DNA of 64,000 bases, taken from positions 1-64,000 of the forward strand of contig JANTFW010000001.1 of assembly GCA_024763245.1 (NCBI GenBank). The letters run 5' to 3'. The translations under genes were made by a program, and so were the position numbers. Within the stretch, counting starts at the first letter, position 1. Each line of letters starts with the position of its first letter. Shown in pieces: positions 40,230 to 51,358 of this stretch. This DNA is from Flavobacteriaceae bacterium. Its GTDB lineage: Bacteria > Bacteroidota > Bacteroidia > Flavobacteriales > Flavobacteriaceae. The notes under the pieces are model-generated. The model was not told where the DNA came from. It searched no databases and was given only the letters and a program-made list of their open reading frames with translations.

Positions 40230-42537
40230 AATTTTTTTTATATTACTATTTATACCTGTATTGACATTTTCTCAAAATTGTTCACTTACTTTAAGTGGAC
40301 ATATTGAGGATGCTAATACAGGTTCTCCACTTGAGTATGTGGATGTAGTAGTGGAATCTACTTCTATTGGAACCGTTACAGATAGTAAGGGAATTTTTAC
40401 AATTTCTAACTTATGTAAAGGGGAATACCATATTATTTTAAGTTACATCGGATATGAATCGAAAAAAGTCTTTGTTACCTTAGATCATAATGTAACAAAA
40501 AAAATTACACTCGAGCCTTCTGAAAATAAACTTAACGAGGTCATTATTACAGCAAAGAATACCATTAAGACAACACAGAATGTAGCAAGTTTAAACCAAA
40601 GAAGTATTGTTGATAATGCTACCGAAAACTTAGGAAATATGCTTACAGCAGTCGTTGGTGTAAGTGCCTTAAAAACAGGAAATGGAATAGCCAAACCCGT
40701 AATACACGGATTATATGGGAATAGACTGACTATTCTTAATAATGGCGTTACGCAAAGCGGACAACAATGGGGTAATGACCATAGTCCTGAAATTGATCCA
40801 CTTGTAGCGAATAAAATCCGTGTGATTAAAGGTACATCCGCATTAGAATATATGGGTTCCAATCTTGGAAATGTGGTATTAGTAGAACCAAAAAGAATTT
40901 ATAGAGATCCACATTTACACGGAAGTGCTCACTACTCTTTGGAGACCAATGGTCTTAGTAATGGCTTACATCTTCAATTACAAAAATACAATCCTAAAAT
41001 TTCTTGGAAGATAAACGGAACACTTAAAAAAAGTGGTGATAAAAGAACGGCTAATTACTACTTAACCAATACAGGTGCTCAAGAAGCTAATTTGGCAATA
41101 CAACTCGAAAAAAAGTTTTCCGAGAAAATATTTTCAGATTTTTATTTAAGCACTTATAACACTGAATTAGGCATATTAAGAGGTGCTCATATTGGCAACC
41201 TAACTGATTTGGAAGAAGCCTTTCAAAGAGAAACCCCTTTTTTTACAAGTGATCAGTTTAGTTATTCTATTGCATCACCAAAACAAAAAGTGAACCATCA
41301 TTTATTAAAAATTCACTCAAAATATCTTATTGATGAGACACAACAATTTAACATTACATTTGCAGGCCAATATGATAACAGAAATGAATATGATGTAAGA
41401 AGAGGAGGTCGTTCAGAAACACCTGCTCTTAGTTTACAACAATTTTCTTATTTTATAGAAGCTAAGTATAAAAAGGAATTTCTCGATGATTTTCTTTTAA
41501 AATCCGGCATACAATTAAATGCAATTGATAATGCCAACAATCCTCAAACAGGTATCTTACCTTTGATTCCGGATTATTTATCTTATGAAACAGGGATCTA
41601 CCTTGTAGGTTCTAAAAAAACAGAAAAATCCTATTTTCAATTGGGAGCAAGATATGATAATGTCAATCAAAATGTAGCAGCAATTTCCACTACTTTACCT
41701 CGTGAAATTATTCGTTATGAAAATACTTTCCATAAATGGGGAACTTCATTTGGTTGGAAATATACAATAAATGACGCTATATTGCTTTCTTATAATATTG
41801 GACTTGCAACAAGAAATCCCGCTATTAATGAACTTTATAGTTTTGGTTTACATCAAGGTGTTAGTGGAATAGAAGAAGGTAATATCAATTTGCAAACTGA
41901 AAAATCATTTAAAACAACCTTAGGTTTCAATACAAATAGTGATACTAAATTTGTGTTAGATATCTTGGCGTACTATCAAAAAGTAAATGATTATATATTC
42001 CTCGAACCACAAGATGAAATACGCTTAACCATTAGAGGCGCATTCCCTGTATTTAAATACAAGCAAACCAATGCTGAAATCTTTGGTGCGGATATTTCAA
42101 GTAAATATCAAATCAATCCATCTTTTAACTTTAAGATAAATTATAGTTATATAAGAGGAGTTGATTTGAAAAATAATCTTTTTTTAATCAATCTTCCATC
42201 AAATACGATTCATTCGAGTATAGCTTATAAAGCTATTAAACCCTTAAAGATAGGAAAAAAGAGTTTAGAGAATTTTACACTAAAGTTATCGGATCAATAT
42301 GTTTTTAAACAAAATAATATTTTACCGGAACAAGATTTTGTAGCAGCTCCAGACGCTTATAATTTGCTTAATATGAAAATAGCAACAGATCTCCAATTAA
42401 GTAAAACACGACTTAGATTTACTTTTAAAATAGAGAATATATTAAATGTTTCGTATAGAGATTATCTAAACCGCCAAAGGTATTTTGCAGATGATTTAGG
42501 GATAAATGCTGTTTTAGGAATAGGTATTACTTTTTAA
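40219..42537 (+). CDS. TonB-dependent receptor with CarboxypepD_reg-like N-terminal domain
   Basis: LSGHIEDANTGSPLEYVDVVVESTSIGTVTDSKGIFTI; plug region VIHGLYGNRLTILNNGVTQSGQQWGNDHSPEIDP; C-terminal beta-strand ending in F. Confidence 0.93.
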   Translation: MFNRIFFILLFIPVLTFSQNCSLTLSGHIEDANTGSPLEYVDVVVESTSIGTVTDSKGIFTISNLCKGEYHIILSYIGYESKKVFVTLDHNVTKKITLEPSENKLNEVIITAKNTIKTTQNVASLNQRSIVDNATENLGNMLTAVVGVSALKTGNGIAKPVIHGLYGNRLTILNNGVTQSGQQWGNDHSPEIDPLVANKIRVIKGTSALEYMGSNLGNVVLVEPKRIYRDPHLHGSAHYSLETNGLSNGLHLQLQKYNPKISWKINGTLKKSGDKRTANYYLTNTGAQEANLAIQLEKKFSEKIFSDFYLSTYNTELGILRGAHIGNLTDLEEAFQRETPFFTSDQFSYSIASPKQKVNHHLLKIHSKYLIDETQQFNITFAGQYDNRNEYDVRRGGRSETPALSLQQFSYFIEAKYKKEFLDDFLLKSGIQLNAIDNANNPQTGILPLIPDYLSYETGIYLVGSKKTEKSYFQLGARYDNVNQNVAAISTTLPREIIRYENTFHKWGTSFGWKYTINDAILLSYNIGLATRNPAINELYSFGLHQGVSGIEEGNINLQTEKSFKTTLGFNTNSDTKFVLDILAYYQKVNDYIFLEPQDEIRLTIRGAFPVFKYKQTNAEIFGADISSKYQINPSFNFKINYSYIRGVDLKNNLFLINLPSNTIHSSIAYKAIKPLKIGKKSLENFTLKLSDQYVFKQNNILPEQDFVAAPDAYNLLNMKIATDLQLSKTRLRFTFKIENILNVSYRDYLNRQRYFADDLGINAVLGIGITF

Positions 42538-42727
42538 AAACAGTGTAATATGATTTTTGGTTTTTATTTGGGAAAATAGAATTAACAATAGTCTATGTAA
42601 AAACTTGTAATATTATAATTCGCAACCTGTTTAAGAAATTTGAAAACCTGAAAGTTACATTTCTATAGTTGAATCTACCACTTCTTAAAACTTCCATCAT
42701 CTTATTCAAAATTGAAGAAAAATAATG

Positions 42728-42735
42728 TAAATTTG
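42728..42735 (+). promoter_or_regulatory. -7 box TAAATTTG for fhs
   Basis: TAnnTTTG upstream of the ATG at 42810. Confidence 0.45.
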
Positions 42736-42809
42736 CGTCTTATTTTTCAAATTTTATTGTATTCAATTGTCGATACAATCTACTTACTAATTTTTAAAAG
42801 TAAACCATT

Positions 42810-44486
42810 ATGAAATATTTATCCGATATAGAAATAGCGCAGCAGGCGACTATGTTACCTATTACTAAAATAGCCGAAAAACTGGGGATTGATGAAGATG
42901 ATGTTGAATTATATGGAAAATACAAGGCTAAACTATCCTTATCTCTAAAAGATGATGAAAAGATTGCCAATTCTAATTTAATATTGGTTACAGCCATAAC
43001 GCCTACACCTGCAGGAGAAGGAAAAACAACCGTCTCTATCGGATTAAATGAAGGGCTCAACAAAATAGGAAAAAAGGCCATTGCTGTTCTAAGAGAGCCC
43101 TCTTTAGGTCCTGTTTTTGGGATCAAAGGTGGCGCTGCGGGTGGTGGTTATGCACAAGTGGTTCCTATGGAAGATATCAATTTGCATTTTACAGGTGATT
43201 TTTCTGCTATTGAAAAAGCCAATAATCTATTATCAGCCTTGATTGATAATAATATCCAAAGTAAAACACGAAACCTTGGTATCGATCCTAGAACTATAGT
43301 ATGGAAACGTGTTATGGATATGAATGATCGTTCTTTACGGGATATAACTATTGGTCTAGGTGGGGTTTTTAATGGGATACCACGACAAGATGGTTTTAAT
43401 ATTACACCGGCATCCGAAGTAATGGCTATTTTATGTATGGCCGAAGATTTTGAAGACCTTAAAAAACGCCTAGGCACTATTTTTATAGGTTTTACATTCG
43501 ATAAAAAACCCATCTACGCCAAAGATTTAAAAGCCGAAAACGCTATGGCCATCTTATTAAAAGATGCCATTAAGCCGAATCTGGTACAAACCCTGGAAAA
43601 TAATCCGGCCATCATTCATGGTGGTCCCTTTGCTAATATAGCCCAAGGTACCAATACCATTATTGCTACAAAAATAGGGTTATCCTTAGCCGATTATGTA
43701 GTAACAGAAGCAGGATTCGGTGCTGATTTAGGTGCTGAAAAATTCTTAGATATCAAATGTGTATCCGGTGGTCTAGCCCCTAAAGCTGTAGTACTTGTAG
43801 CGACTATTCGAGCACTTCGTCATCATGGTGGTGCCCGTAAAGAAGAATATAATACCCCTTGTTTGGACAAAGTAAAAAAAGGGTTTGCCAACCTGGAAAA
43901 GCATATTGAAAACATTCAAAAATTTGGCATTAATCCGGTAGTTGCTATCAATAGATTTCCTTCCGACACAAATAATGAAACGGAATATATCATCGAAAAA
44001 TGTAAAGAGATGGGCGTTGAAGCCGTTGTTGCAGAAGAATGGGCAAAAGGAGGAGAAGGGATGAAAGAAGTAGCCGAAGTGGTCGTTAAAAGCATTGAAA
44101 AAGGGCAAAATAATTTTAAACCTCTTTATGATTGGCAAATACCCATCATTGAAAAAATAGAAACGATTGCCAGAGAAATATACGGTGCCGATGGAGTTGA
44201 TTTTTCTAAAAAAGCCTTATCTGATTTAAAAAAAATAACTTCGTTGGGATTAAATCAACTTCCTGTTTGTATGGCAAAAACACAAAAATCATTATCCGAT
44301 AATGATAAAGCACTGGGAAGACCTCGTGATTTTAGAATAACGGTTCGCGAATTTGAATATGCCGTAGGGGCAGGATTTGTAATTCCAATACTCGGAAAAA
44401 TGATGCGTATGCCGGGGCTACCGGCAACTCCGGCTTCTGAAGGAATGTTTATCGACAACGAAGGAAAAATATCAGGATTATCTTAG
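42810..44486 (+). CDS. fhs: Formate--tetrahydrofolate ligase
   Basis: [63 protein letters not shown]. Confidence 0.97.
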   Translation: MKYLSDIEIAQQATMLPITKIAEKLGIDEDDVELYGKYKAKLSLSLKDDEKIANSNLILVTAITPTPAGEGKTTVSIGLNEGLNKIGKKAIAVLREPSLGPVFGIKGGAAGGGYAQVVPMEDINLHFTGDFSAIEKANNLLSALIDNNIQSKTRNLGIDPRTIVWKRVMDMNDRSLRDITIGLGGVFNGIPRQDGFNITPASEVMAILCMAEDFEDLKKRLGTIFIGFTFDKKPIYAKDLKAENAMAILLKDAIKPNLVQTLENNPAIIHGGPFANIAQGTNTIIATKIGLSLADYVVTEAGFGADLGAEKFLDIKCVSGGLAPKAVVLVATIRALRHHGGARKEEYNTPCLDKVKKGFANLEKHIENIQKFGINPVVAINRFPSDTNNETEYIIEKCKEMGVEAVVAEEWAKGGEGMKEVAEVVVKSIEKGQNNFKPLYDWQIPIIEKIETIAREIYGADGVDFSKKALSDLKKITSLGLNQLPVCMAKTQKSLSDNDKALGRPRDFRITVREFEYAVGAGFVIPILGKMMRMPGLPATPASEGMFIDNEGKISGLS

Positions 44487-44518
44487 TAATACTACAAGAT
44501 TTCATCACAAAACCAAGT

Positions 44519-44552
44519 AAAGCCGACTAAGATTTCTAAGTCGGCTTTTTTT
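44519..44552 (+). terminator. Intrinsic terminator after fhs
   Basis: AAAGCCGACT-aagatttcta-AGTCGGCTTTTTTTC. Confidence 0.85.
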
Positions 44553-44645
44553 CTTTGTCCTATGCGTAAAAACTAACATAAATCATATTCTATCTGCTGC
44601 ATTATTTGTAATTTTATGCTTCATTAACTAATAAATTATTGACAG

Positions 44646-46769
44646 ATGAAAGTATATGATGACAAACACATTAAAAATGTCGCTTTTGTAGGGGCTCACC
44701 ACAGTGGTAAAACAACTCTTGCTGAAACGATGCTCTTTGAAGCCGGATTACTGAATCGTCGTGGAAGCGTAGAAGAAAAAAATACCATTTCTGACTTTCA
44801 CGACATAGAAAAAGAACGCCTAAATTCAATTTTTGCCACCCCATTGCATACGGAATGGCGGAATTATAAAATAAATATCATCGACACTCCCGGTTTAGAT
44901 GATTTTATTGGTGAAATTGCTTCTACTATGCGTGTTGCAGATACTGTTTTAATGGTAGTAAATGCACAGCACGGCGCAGAGGTTGGTACTGAGATTATCT
45001 GGAATTATATAGATCGTTTTGCAAAACCTACTGTTTTTGTCATCAATCAAATTGATCACGATAAAGCTGATTTTGAAAATAGTTATAAAAGCATTGTCGA
45101 TCTCGTTGGGAACAATGCTATAAAGATTCAATATCCTTTAGTAATTGACGGCGCACAATGCATCGTTGACGTTCTAAAAATGAAAATGTATAAATTTAGC
45201 CCCGAAGGTGGAAAACCGGAAAAACTGGAAATCCCTGAAAATCAAAAGGAATTGGCCGAAGAAATGCATAATGAGTTAGTAGAAAAAGCGGCTGAAAATG
45301 ACGAGGGATTGATGGAGCTATTTTTTGAAAAAGGAACACTTAACGAAGATGAGATGCGTGAAGGTATCAATAAAGGAATGTTACATCACGAAATCTTCCC
45401 CGTATTCTGTATGTCTGCTTTAAATGATATGGGAAGTGGCCGTTTAATGGGATTCATTGATAATGTTGCCCCTAGTGCTTCCGATTTAAAAGAAGAACAA
45501 AGTTTAGAAGGAGAAACCATTTCAAGATCTGAAACTCCTACTACTCTATTTGTTTATAAAACCCTTAATGATGCCAACTTAGGGAAAATTACCTTCTTTA
45601 AAGTAAAATCCGGAACCTTAGAACAAGGAACCAAATTGGTAAATTCACGTACAGGAGATACCGAAACCCTGAATCAACTGTATATTATGGAAGGAAAAGA
45701 CCGTAAGCAGGTTGATAAATTGAATGTAGGTGATATTGGTGCCACACTAAAATTAAAATTTACAGAAACCAACGATACCTTACATACTGATGGTCATAAA
45801 GTAACTATTAAACCCATCCAATATCCCGTTCCTAGAATTCGTAAATCCGTTAAGGCCAAAGAAGCAAAAGATGAAGAGAAATTACACGAAGCGCTTCGTA
45901 AAATTCACAGTCAAGATCCTACGTGTAGTGTAGAGTACTCAAAAGAACTCAAACAACATATTTTGGCTTGTCAAGGTGAATTACATCTTCAGGTAATAGA
46001 TTGGCAATTGCAAAACTTGTATAATGTAAAAGCAGACTATGAACAACCCAGAGTAGCCTATAGAGAAACGATACAACGCTCAGCTACAACTAGTTATCGA
46101 CATAAAAAACAATCGGGTGGTGCGGGTCAGTTTGGCGAGGTACATATCAAAATTGAGCCTTATAAAGAGGGAATGCCGGATCCCGAAGGTTTTAACGTTC
46201 GTGGTGTAGAAGAAATTGATTTGGATTGGGGTGGAAAATTAGTTTTTTATAACTGTATTGTCGGTGGCGCCATTGATGCACGATATTTACCTGCAGTTAT
46301 GAAAGGAGTTCTTGAAGTAATGGAAGAAGGACCTCTAACAGGATCGTATGCACGTGATGTAAGAGTTATGCTTTTTGATGGAAAAATGCACCCTGTAGAT
46401 TCTAATGATATCTCCTTTAAAATAGCAGGCGCACACGCTTTTAAAGAAGCCTTTTTAAATGCCAATCCTAAACTCATGGAACCTATCCAAAACTTAGAGG
46501 TTAAAATGCCGGAAGAAATGATGGGGAGCGTGATGACTGATTTACAAGCTAGACGTGCCGTTGTAATGGGTATGGAAGGAGAAGGTAATTATCAAAAAAT
46601 TACGGCTAAAGTTCCTTTGGCAGAAATGTATAAATACTCTACTTCCTTACGTTCTTTAACTCAAGGTAGGGGTACTTTTACCTCCACTTTTGATACTTTT
46701 CAACCGGTACCGACAAATGTTCAAGCCGATTTAATTAAGAAAAGAAAAGCAGAGATCGCAGAAGATTAG
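44646..46769 (+). CDS. Elongation factor G paralog (EF-G2-like)
   Basis: P-loop GAHHSGKTT; NQID; SGGAGQFGEVHIKIEP domain IV motif; C-terminal domain V. G3 reads DTPGLDDF. Confidence 0.92.
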   Translation: MKVYDDKHIKNVAFVGAHHSGKTTLAETMLFEAGLLNRRGSVEEKNTISDFHDIEKERLNSIFATPLHTEWRNYKINIIDTPGLDDFIGEIASTMRVADTVLMVVNAQHGAEVGTEIIWNYIDRFAKPTVFVINQIDHDKADFENSYKSIVDLVGNNAIKIQYPLVIDGAQCIVDVLKMKMYKFSPEGGKPEKLEIPENQKELAEEMHNELVEKAAENDEGLMELFFEKGTLNEDEMREGINKGMLHHEIFPVFCMSALNDMGSGRLMGFIDNVAPSASDLKEEQSLEGETISRSETPTTLFVYKTLNDANLGKITFFKVKSGTLEQGTKLVNSRTGDTETLNQLYIMEGKDRKQVDKLNVGDIGATLKLKFTETNDTLHTDGHKVTIKPIQYPVPRIRKSVKAKEAKDEEKLHEALRKIHSQDPTCSVEYSKELKQHILACQGELHLQVIDWQLQNLYNVKADYEQPRVAYRETIQRSATTSYRHKKQSGGAGQFGEVHIKIEPYKEGMPDPEGFNVRGVEEIDLDWGGKLVFYNCIVGGAIDARYLPAVMKGVLEVMEEGPLTGSYARDVRVMLFDGKMHPVDSNDISFKIAGAHAFKEAFLNANPKLMEPIQNLEVKMPEEMMGSVMTDLQARRAVVMGMEGEGNYQKITAKVPLAEMYKYSTSLRSLTQGRGTFTSTFDTFQPVPTNVQADLIKKRKAEIAED

Positions 46770-46784
46770 AAGTAATACTCCAAT

Positions 46785-46819
46785 TAAAAAAGGGAATACT
46801 AAGTATATTCCCTTTTTTT
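46785..46819 (+). terminator. Intrinsic terminator after the EF-G paralog
   Basis: AAAAAAGGGAATA-ctaagta-TATTCCCTTTTTTT. Confidence 0.85.
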
Positions 46820-46854
46820 ATGGAAACAATTGATTGAAGCATTAAATAATACAC

Positions 46855-46862
46855 TATTTTTG
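46855..46862 (+). promoter_or_regulatory. -7 box TATTTTTG for mgsA
   Basis: TAnnTTTG 21 bp upstream of the ATG. Confidence 0.4.
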
Positions 46863-46883
46863 TGCAATTAAATTTCGCTTATT

Positions 46884-47246
46884 ATGAATATTGCAATTAT
46901 TGCTCACGATGGAAAAAAAGCCGAGATGATTCAGTTTTTAATGGATTACAAAGCAATTTTAATTCAAAAAGAAATTCATCTATTTGCCACAGGAACAACC
47001 GGTGAAAAAGCGGAAAAGGCTGGTTTTAGTGTGCACAAATTCTTGTCCGGCCCTATGGGAGGTGATGCACAAATTGCAGCTAAAATTGCCACAGGAGAAA
47101 TAGATATGGTTATCTTTTTTAGAGATCCCTTAGAAAAACATCCACACGAGCCCGACATCTTTATGCTTATGCGACTTTGTGATGTGCATAATATCCCGTT
47201 GGCTACCAATCCGGCTACGGCGGAGTTACTTATAAAAGCAGTTTAG
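46884..47246 (+). CDS. mgsA: Methylglyoxal synthase
   Basis: [65 protein letters not shown]. Confidence 0.95.
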   Translation: MNIAIIAHDGKKAEMIQFLMDYKAILIQKEIHLFATGTTGEKAEKAGFSVHKFLSGPMGGDAQIAAKIATGEIDMVIFFRDPLEKHPHEPDIFMLMRLCDVHNIPLATNPATAELLIKAV

Positions 47247-47274
47247 CACCTTCCTTCGAAAATTGAGATCATTT

Positions 47275-47655
47275 TTACCCAACAGCAATCAGAGAGATTT
47301 CAACCGATACATCTAAAGGAAGTTTGGCCACCTGAACCGTTTCCCTTGCTGGAGCAATATCATCAGAGAAATAGGAAGCGTATACCTCATTTATTTCCGA
47401 AAAATTCTCCATGTCTTTGATAAAAATAGAAACTTTAACCACCTTATCAAAACTTAAACCCGCTGCGGATAAGATGGCCGATAGGTTTTTCATGACCTGA
47501 TTTGTTGCCTCCTTAATACCGGATGTTATCAACGCATTGGTTGCTGGATTCATAGGTATTTGTCCGGAAACATAAAGTGTATTATTGACATAAACCGCTT
47601 GATTGTAAGGGCCTATAGGCATAGGAGCATCTGGTGTTTTGATAATTTTTTTCAT
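47275..47655 (-). CDS. RidA family protein
   Basis: DAPMPIGPYNQAVYVNNTLYVSGQIPMNPATN; natural start MKKIIKTPD at 47655. Confidence 0.95.
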   Translation of the reverse strand: MKKIIKTPDAPMPIGPYNQAVYVNNTLYVSGQIPMNPATNALITSGIKEATNQVMKNLSAILSAAGLSFDKVVKVSIFIKDMENFSEINEVYASYFSDDIAPARETVQVAKLPLDVSVEISLIAVG

Positions 47656-47808
47656 AATAGAAGTTAAAAAATTTTGATTCTTTTTACAGGTTTTCAAGTG
47701 CTCTTTTATAACTTATTTTTCTCAAAGATACAAACTTGTAAGCAATCTAGTAAACCTATATTCAATATGTTTAAGGAGGGGAATATATGTGCGAAATTCG
47801 ATCTAGGA

Positions 47809-48453
47809 TTACTTAGACGTCTGGTTATTGATAACGCTCCAAGATTCCTTTAATTCTATTTGCCTCTCAATGGGCTTAATAATAGTAATGTAATCATCCA
47901 ATCCTAAATGGGGTTTAAATCGTTTTGATTTGATATATTTAGTATAATTTTCTAAAGAATCCCAAAAGGTGGAAACCAAACAATGTGATGAATTATTGGT
48001 ATCTATAGAAATTGAACCACCTAACATCCCTAAAGCGTTTTGTAAATAAGTAACCGGTAACTCCTCCCGTACTTTATCAATTTTATTAGATTTTATATCT
48101 AGCTCTGCAACATAGAGTATTTTTGCATTCTTCAAAGCCACTGCTAACAAATCAAATGATTCATTACTATTTATTTCGAAATTAAAATAGTCCACTTGAA
48201 TAGTGTTATAAGTCTTGGATTGATTTATGCTGTTAAAGATTTGGTCGTGCTTATCCTCCAAAAATAATCGTAAAGAAGCCTCGTTGTCCCAAAAACTAAT
48301 AATACAAGCATTTCTTTTATGATTATTATCAAAACCACCTACTTGCCCAATAAAACCTTTTGAGTTTTGAATTGCAATCCATTGCTCTTGCAAAATAGAA
48401 AATTCTTTTTCTCGCTTAGGTTTTACCTCACATACTATCCATTTAATATACAT
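47809..48453 (-). CDS. DUF4937-like / tandem ABM-fold protein
   Basis: MYIKWIVCEVKPKREKEFSILQEQW...GFIGQVGGF...CIISFWDN with a weak second copy (LGMLGGSISI...CLVSTFWDS). Confidence 0.6.
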   Translation of the reverse strand: MYIKWIVCEVKPKREKEFSILQEQWIAIQNSKGFIGQVGGFDNNHKRNACIISFWDNEASLRLFLEDKHDQIFNSINQSKTYNTIQVDYFNFEINSNESFDLLAVALKNAKILYVAELDIKSNKIDKVREELPVTYLQNALGMLGGSISIDTNNSSHCLVSTFWDSLENYTKYIKSKRFKPHLGLDDYITIIKPIERQIELKESWSVINNQTSK

Positions 48454-48477
48454 GCAATTAGACGATTATAGTAATTA

Positions 48478-51174
48478 TTAAAAGAGTCGTTTATCCGGCA
48501 GGTTTCGTTTATCATATTTTAAATCACTCAATACAGATGATTTTACTCCAATAAAGAAATAATAACTGGTTCTGGAACCAAACGGCACCCAATTAAAACT
48601 CATCTTCCAACTATCTAAATCTCTCTGAAATCGTAATTGGGTATAGGTAATACCTTTTCGTTTAAAATCGTAACCAGAATTAAACCCAACATTCCATTTC
48701 GGAGATAACTCAATATCACCATTAAACATCAATGAATTGTTAGAAATATTATCTTCACGTCTTGCATTAGCGTATTGTAAAGTGTAGGATAAACTCAAGT
48801 TCCAAGGCATCTTAGAATAATACAATTTGGATATTTTTTTCTTCTTTGTTTTTGATATATTAGTATTATCCGTTGTGTTAAGATCTCCGCCTAACATAGC
48901 ACTCTCACTTCGATTTGCCCTTGCATTAGTATTTTCTTCTTCCTCGTCCGGCTCTTTTTTACTAAAGGTTTTATTAGACAAACTATAACTCATGGTTACG
49001 CCGGCACGGGTTATCCTAAAAAGACTTCCTCCATTGGTAATATTAAACTTATCTATTCTATTGCCATTTGCATTAATAGCGTAAGGATCTAAATTGGCAT
49101 TGAGATTTACACGCATCTTATTTTTAAATAATTGCGTACCGGCAGTTACTCTTACCGCTGACCAACGCAGGGTATCTGCAGCCATATTATATGCCGTAGA
49201 GAAATTTAGATTATTGAGCAGTTTAATTTTTTTAGGTTCGGTAACTGTAGAATCTTTCGACATTACCTTAGCTTCCAAGGTATTATTTATCGTAATACCA
49301 ATGCTATTAGAAATTCCTTTACCCGGAACACCATACATACCATTGGTATAGGGAGAATAGGCTTCGTCTTCTTGTGTCAAAGGGTTGTAGACCGATTCAT
49401 CGTAAAAGCTAAAGTCGGGTCGATAATTATACGATATAGAAGGTCTAATAGTGTGCCGGATGGCCTTTAATCTGCCCTTCTTAAATTTAAAAGTTCCATA
49501 AACATTAGTCGATAAAGAAACTCCTGTACTATATTCGCGTAGGGCATTAAATCCTGAAATGGTATCCGACAAGATTGTATTAGCTTCTGAATCAAAACGT
49601 TTACTAATGTAATCAAAATACCAAGTTTCTTTATAATTGGCACTGGGGTTAACCGTAAAATAGTTAAATAGTTTAAGATTGGTACTCATACTTGCCGTAT
49701 GTTTTAAACCGGCCTTTGCCTTTTGAAACATTTTTTTAGTAAAAAAGTCTTCATCGGTAGTATTAATTCGATAATCTCCTGCCAAATTATAGGTCAAGCC
49801 TAGTTTTTGTAAAGCATTTTTTTTTGCCCCTGATTTAGATGCAAAAGGATATATTCTATCCATACTTAACTGCATAGACGGTAAGGACATAGTTATGGAT
49901 TCGGTACTAGTCGTTTGGGTATGTGTGGCGGATAAACTTAAATTAAAAGGAGTTCCAACAAAACGCTTAGAAAATGAAATAGACGAGCTCAATTGGTTAT
50001 TTAAAAACGAGTTGGTATTATATTCATTTAAAGATTCCCTATAATATTTACTACTCCCCAAATTTACCGATGCCGACAACCGAGCATTAGGATTTGCAGC
50101 AGCATCTTGTGTATGACTCCATCTGATGTTGTAGTTAGAAGATTTGCTATAATCATCAAAACCTCTTAAACTATATACATTATTATCGTAGCTATAACTA
50201 AAATTTCCACTAAACTTATATCGTAAAGCATAATTACTTTGTGCTCTAAATCCCCAACTACCATTGGAATAAATATCTCCTGTTAAGGCTAAATCAAAAT
50301 AATCACTAATGGCAAGATAGTACCCCCCATTTTGTAGAAAATAACCTTGTTGCGAAGTTTCACCCCAGGTGGGCATAAGAATACCTGAAGTACGCGATTG
50401 GGTTAACGGAAAATAAGCAAAAGGTAAAATAATAGGTGTAGGCACATCTGCGATAATTAATTGTGAAGTGCCGGCAATAATTTTTTTATTCGGGACAATC
50501 TTAGCTTTGTTTATCTCAATATAATAATCTTTCACCTTCTTTTTAGAGGTTGTTATACTAATATCACGGACATAAACCGTAGAATCATTAATCTTTTTAC
50601 TAACCGCACTACCCACAATAACTCCATTATCTTGCTCCGATGTGAGCCCCCAAATTAATGCGCGTTCCGTATCGTAGTTAACCAATAAGGAATCCTGCTT
50701 AGATTCTTCATTACCTTGTTTAAAATACGGTAGTTGTTTATAACCCGTACTGTCTTTAATTCCTTTAGCAAAAATGAGATTTTTCTTATAATCAATCCTA
50801 ATAATACCTGCCTCCAAATCTACATCTTGGTAATGCAGCTTAGCATTGTTATATAAAGTGGTACGGTCTGTAAGCAAATTAATCTGAATAGAATCATCGG
50901 CAGAATGTGAAATAATATCCGCTAGTGCTTCTTTAGTTTTTTTAACCGGAACACTATCTATCACTAGCGTATCTTTTTTTACCAATTCCCTGTCTAATTT
51001 TTTGGGTTTTGATACCGCTTGTGTTTGTTTTTCAGCTTTAAGAGAATCTCTATTAAAAGAAATAGATTGGCGTAAACGCCTACTCAAACTATCAGGTGTT
51101 TGAGCAAATACAGGAGCTAAACCCATATTTATCACTATAAAAACAAATAGTATATACTGCTTATTTATTAACAA
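48478..51174 (-). CDS. lptD: Putative LPS assembly protein LptD
   Basis: OstA-like N-terminus followed by a large beta-barrel (FPLTQSRTSGILMPTWGETSQQGYFLQNGGYYLAISDYFDLALTGDIYSNGSWG). Confidence 0.9.
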   Translation of the reverse strand: MLINKQYILFVFIVINMGLAPVFAQTPDSLSRRLRQSISFNRDSLKAEKQTQAVSKPKKLDRELVKKDTLVIDSVPVKKTKEALADIISHSADDSIQINLLTDRTTLYNNAKLHYQDVDLEAGIIRIDYKKNLIFAKGIKDSTGYKQLPYFKQGNEESKQDSLLVNYDTERALIWGLTSEQDNGVIVGSAVSKKINDSTVYVRDISITTSKKKVKDYYIEINKAKIVPNKKIIAGTSQLIIADVPTPIILPFAYFPLTQSRTSGILMPTWGETSQQGYFLQNGGYYLAISDYFDLALTGDIYSNGSWGFRAQSNYALRYKFSGNFSYSYDNNVYSLRGFDDYSKSSNYNIRWSHTQDAAANPNARLSASVNLGSSKYYRESLNEYNTNSFLNNQLSSSISFSKRFVGTPFNLSLSATHTQTTSTESITMSLPSMQLSMDRIYPFASKSGAKKNALQKLGLTYNLAGDYRINTTDEDFFTKKMFQKAKAGLKHTASMSTNLKLFNYFTVNPSANYKETWYFDYISKRFDSEANTILSDTISGFNALREYSTGVSLSTNVYGTFKFKKGRLKAIRHTIRPSISYNYRPDFSFYDESVYNPLTQEDEAYSPYTNGMYGVPGKGISNSIGITINNTLEAKVMSKDSTVTEPKKIKLLNNLNFSTAYNMAADTLRWSAVRVTAGTQLFKNKMRVNLNANLDPYAINANGNRIDKFNITNGGSLFRITRAGVTMSYSLSNKTFSKKEPDEEEENTNARANRSESAMLGGDLNTTDNTNISKTKKKKISKLYYSKMPWNLSLSYTLQYANARREDNISNNSLMFNGDIELSPKWNVGFNSGYDFKRKGITYTQLRFQRDLDSWKMSFNWVPFGSRTSYYFFIGVKSSVLSDLKYDKRNLPDKRLF

Positions 51175-51358
51175 ACTCTTGTGAATTACTAATATTTATT
51201 CATCTTGATTCTAATAGAAATTGTAGTAACTTCGTCTGGTGATAAAAAATAGTTGGCAACACCAATTTAATTGGCTTGATAATTGTATCAACTATTAATA
51301 ATCGGTCAAAAATAACTAAAATATGTGGGTAAAGTCACAACAAAATCCTAAAAATATA

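Noticed and set aside
43148-44138. Two 121-aa minus-strand ORFs inside fhs
   Set aside because: Antisense shadow ORFs; fhs is conserved across the full length.
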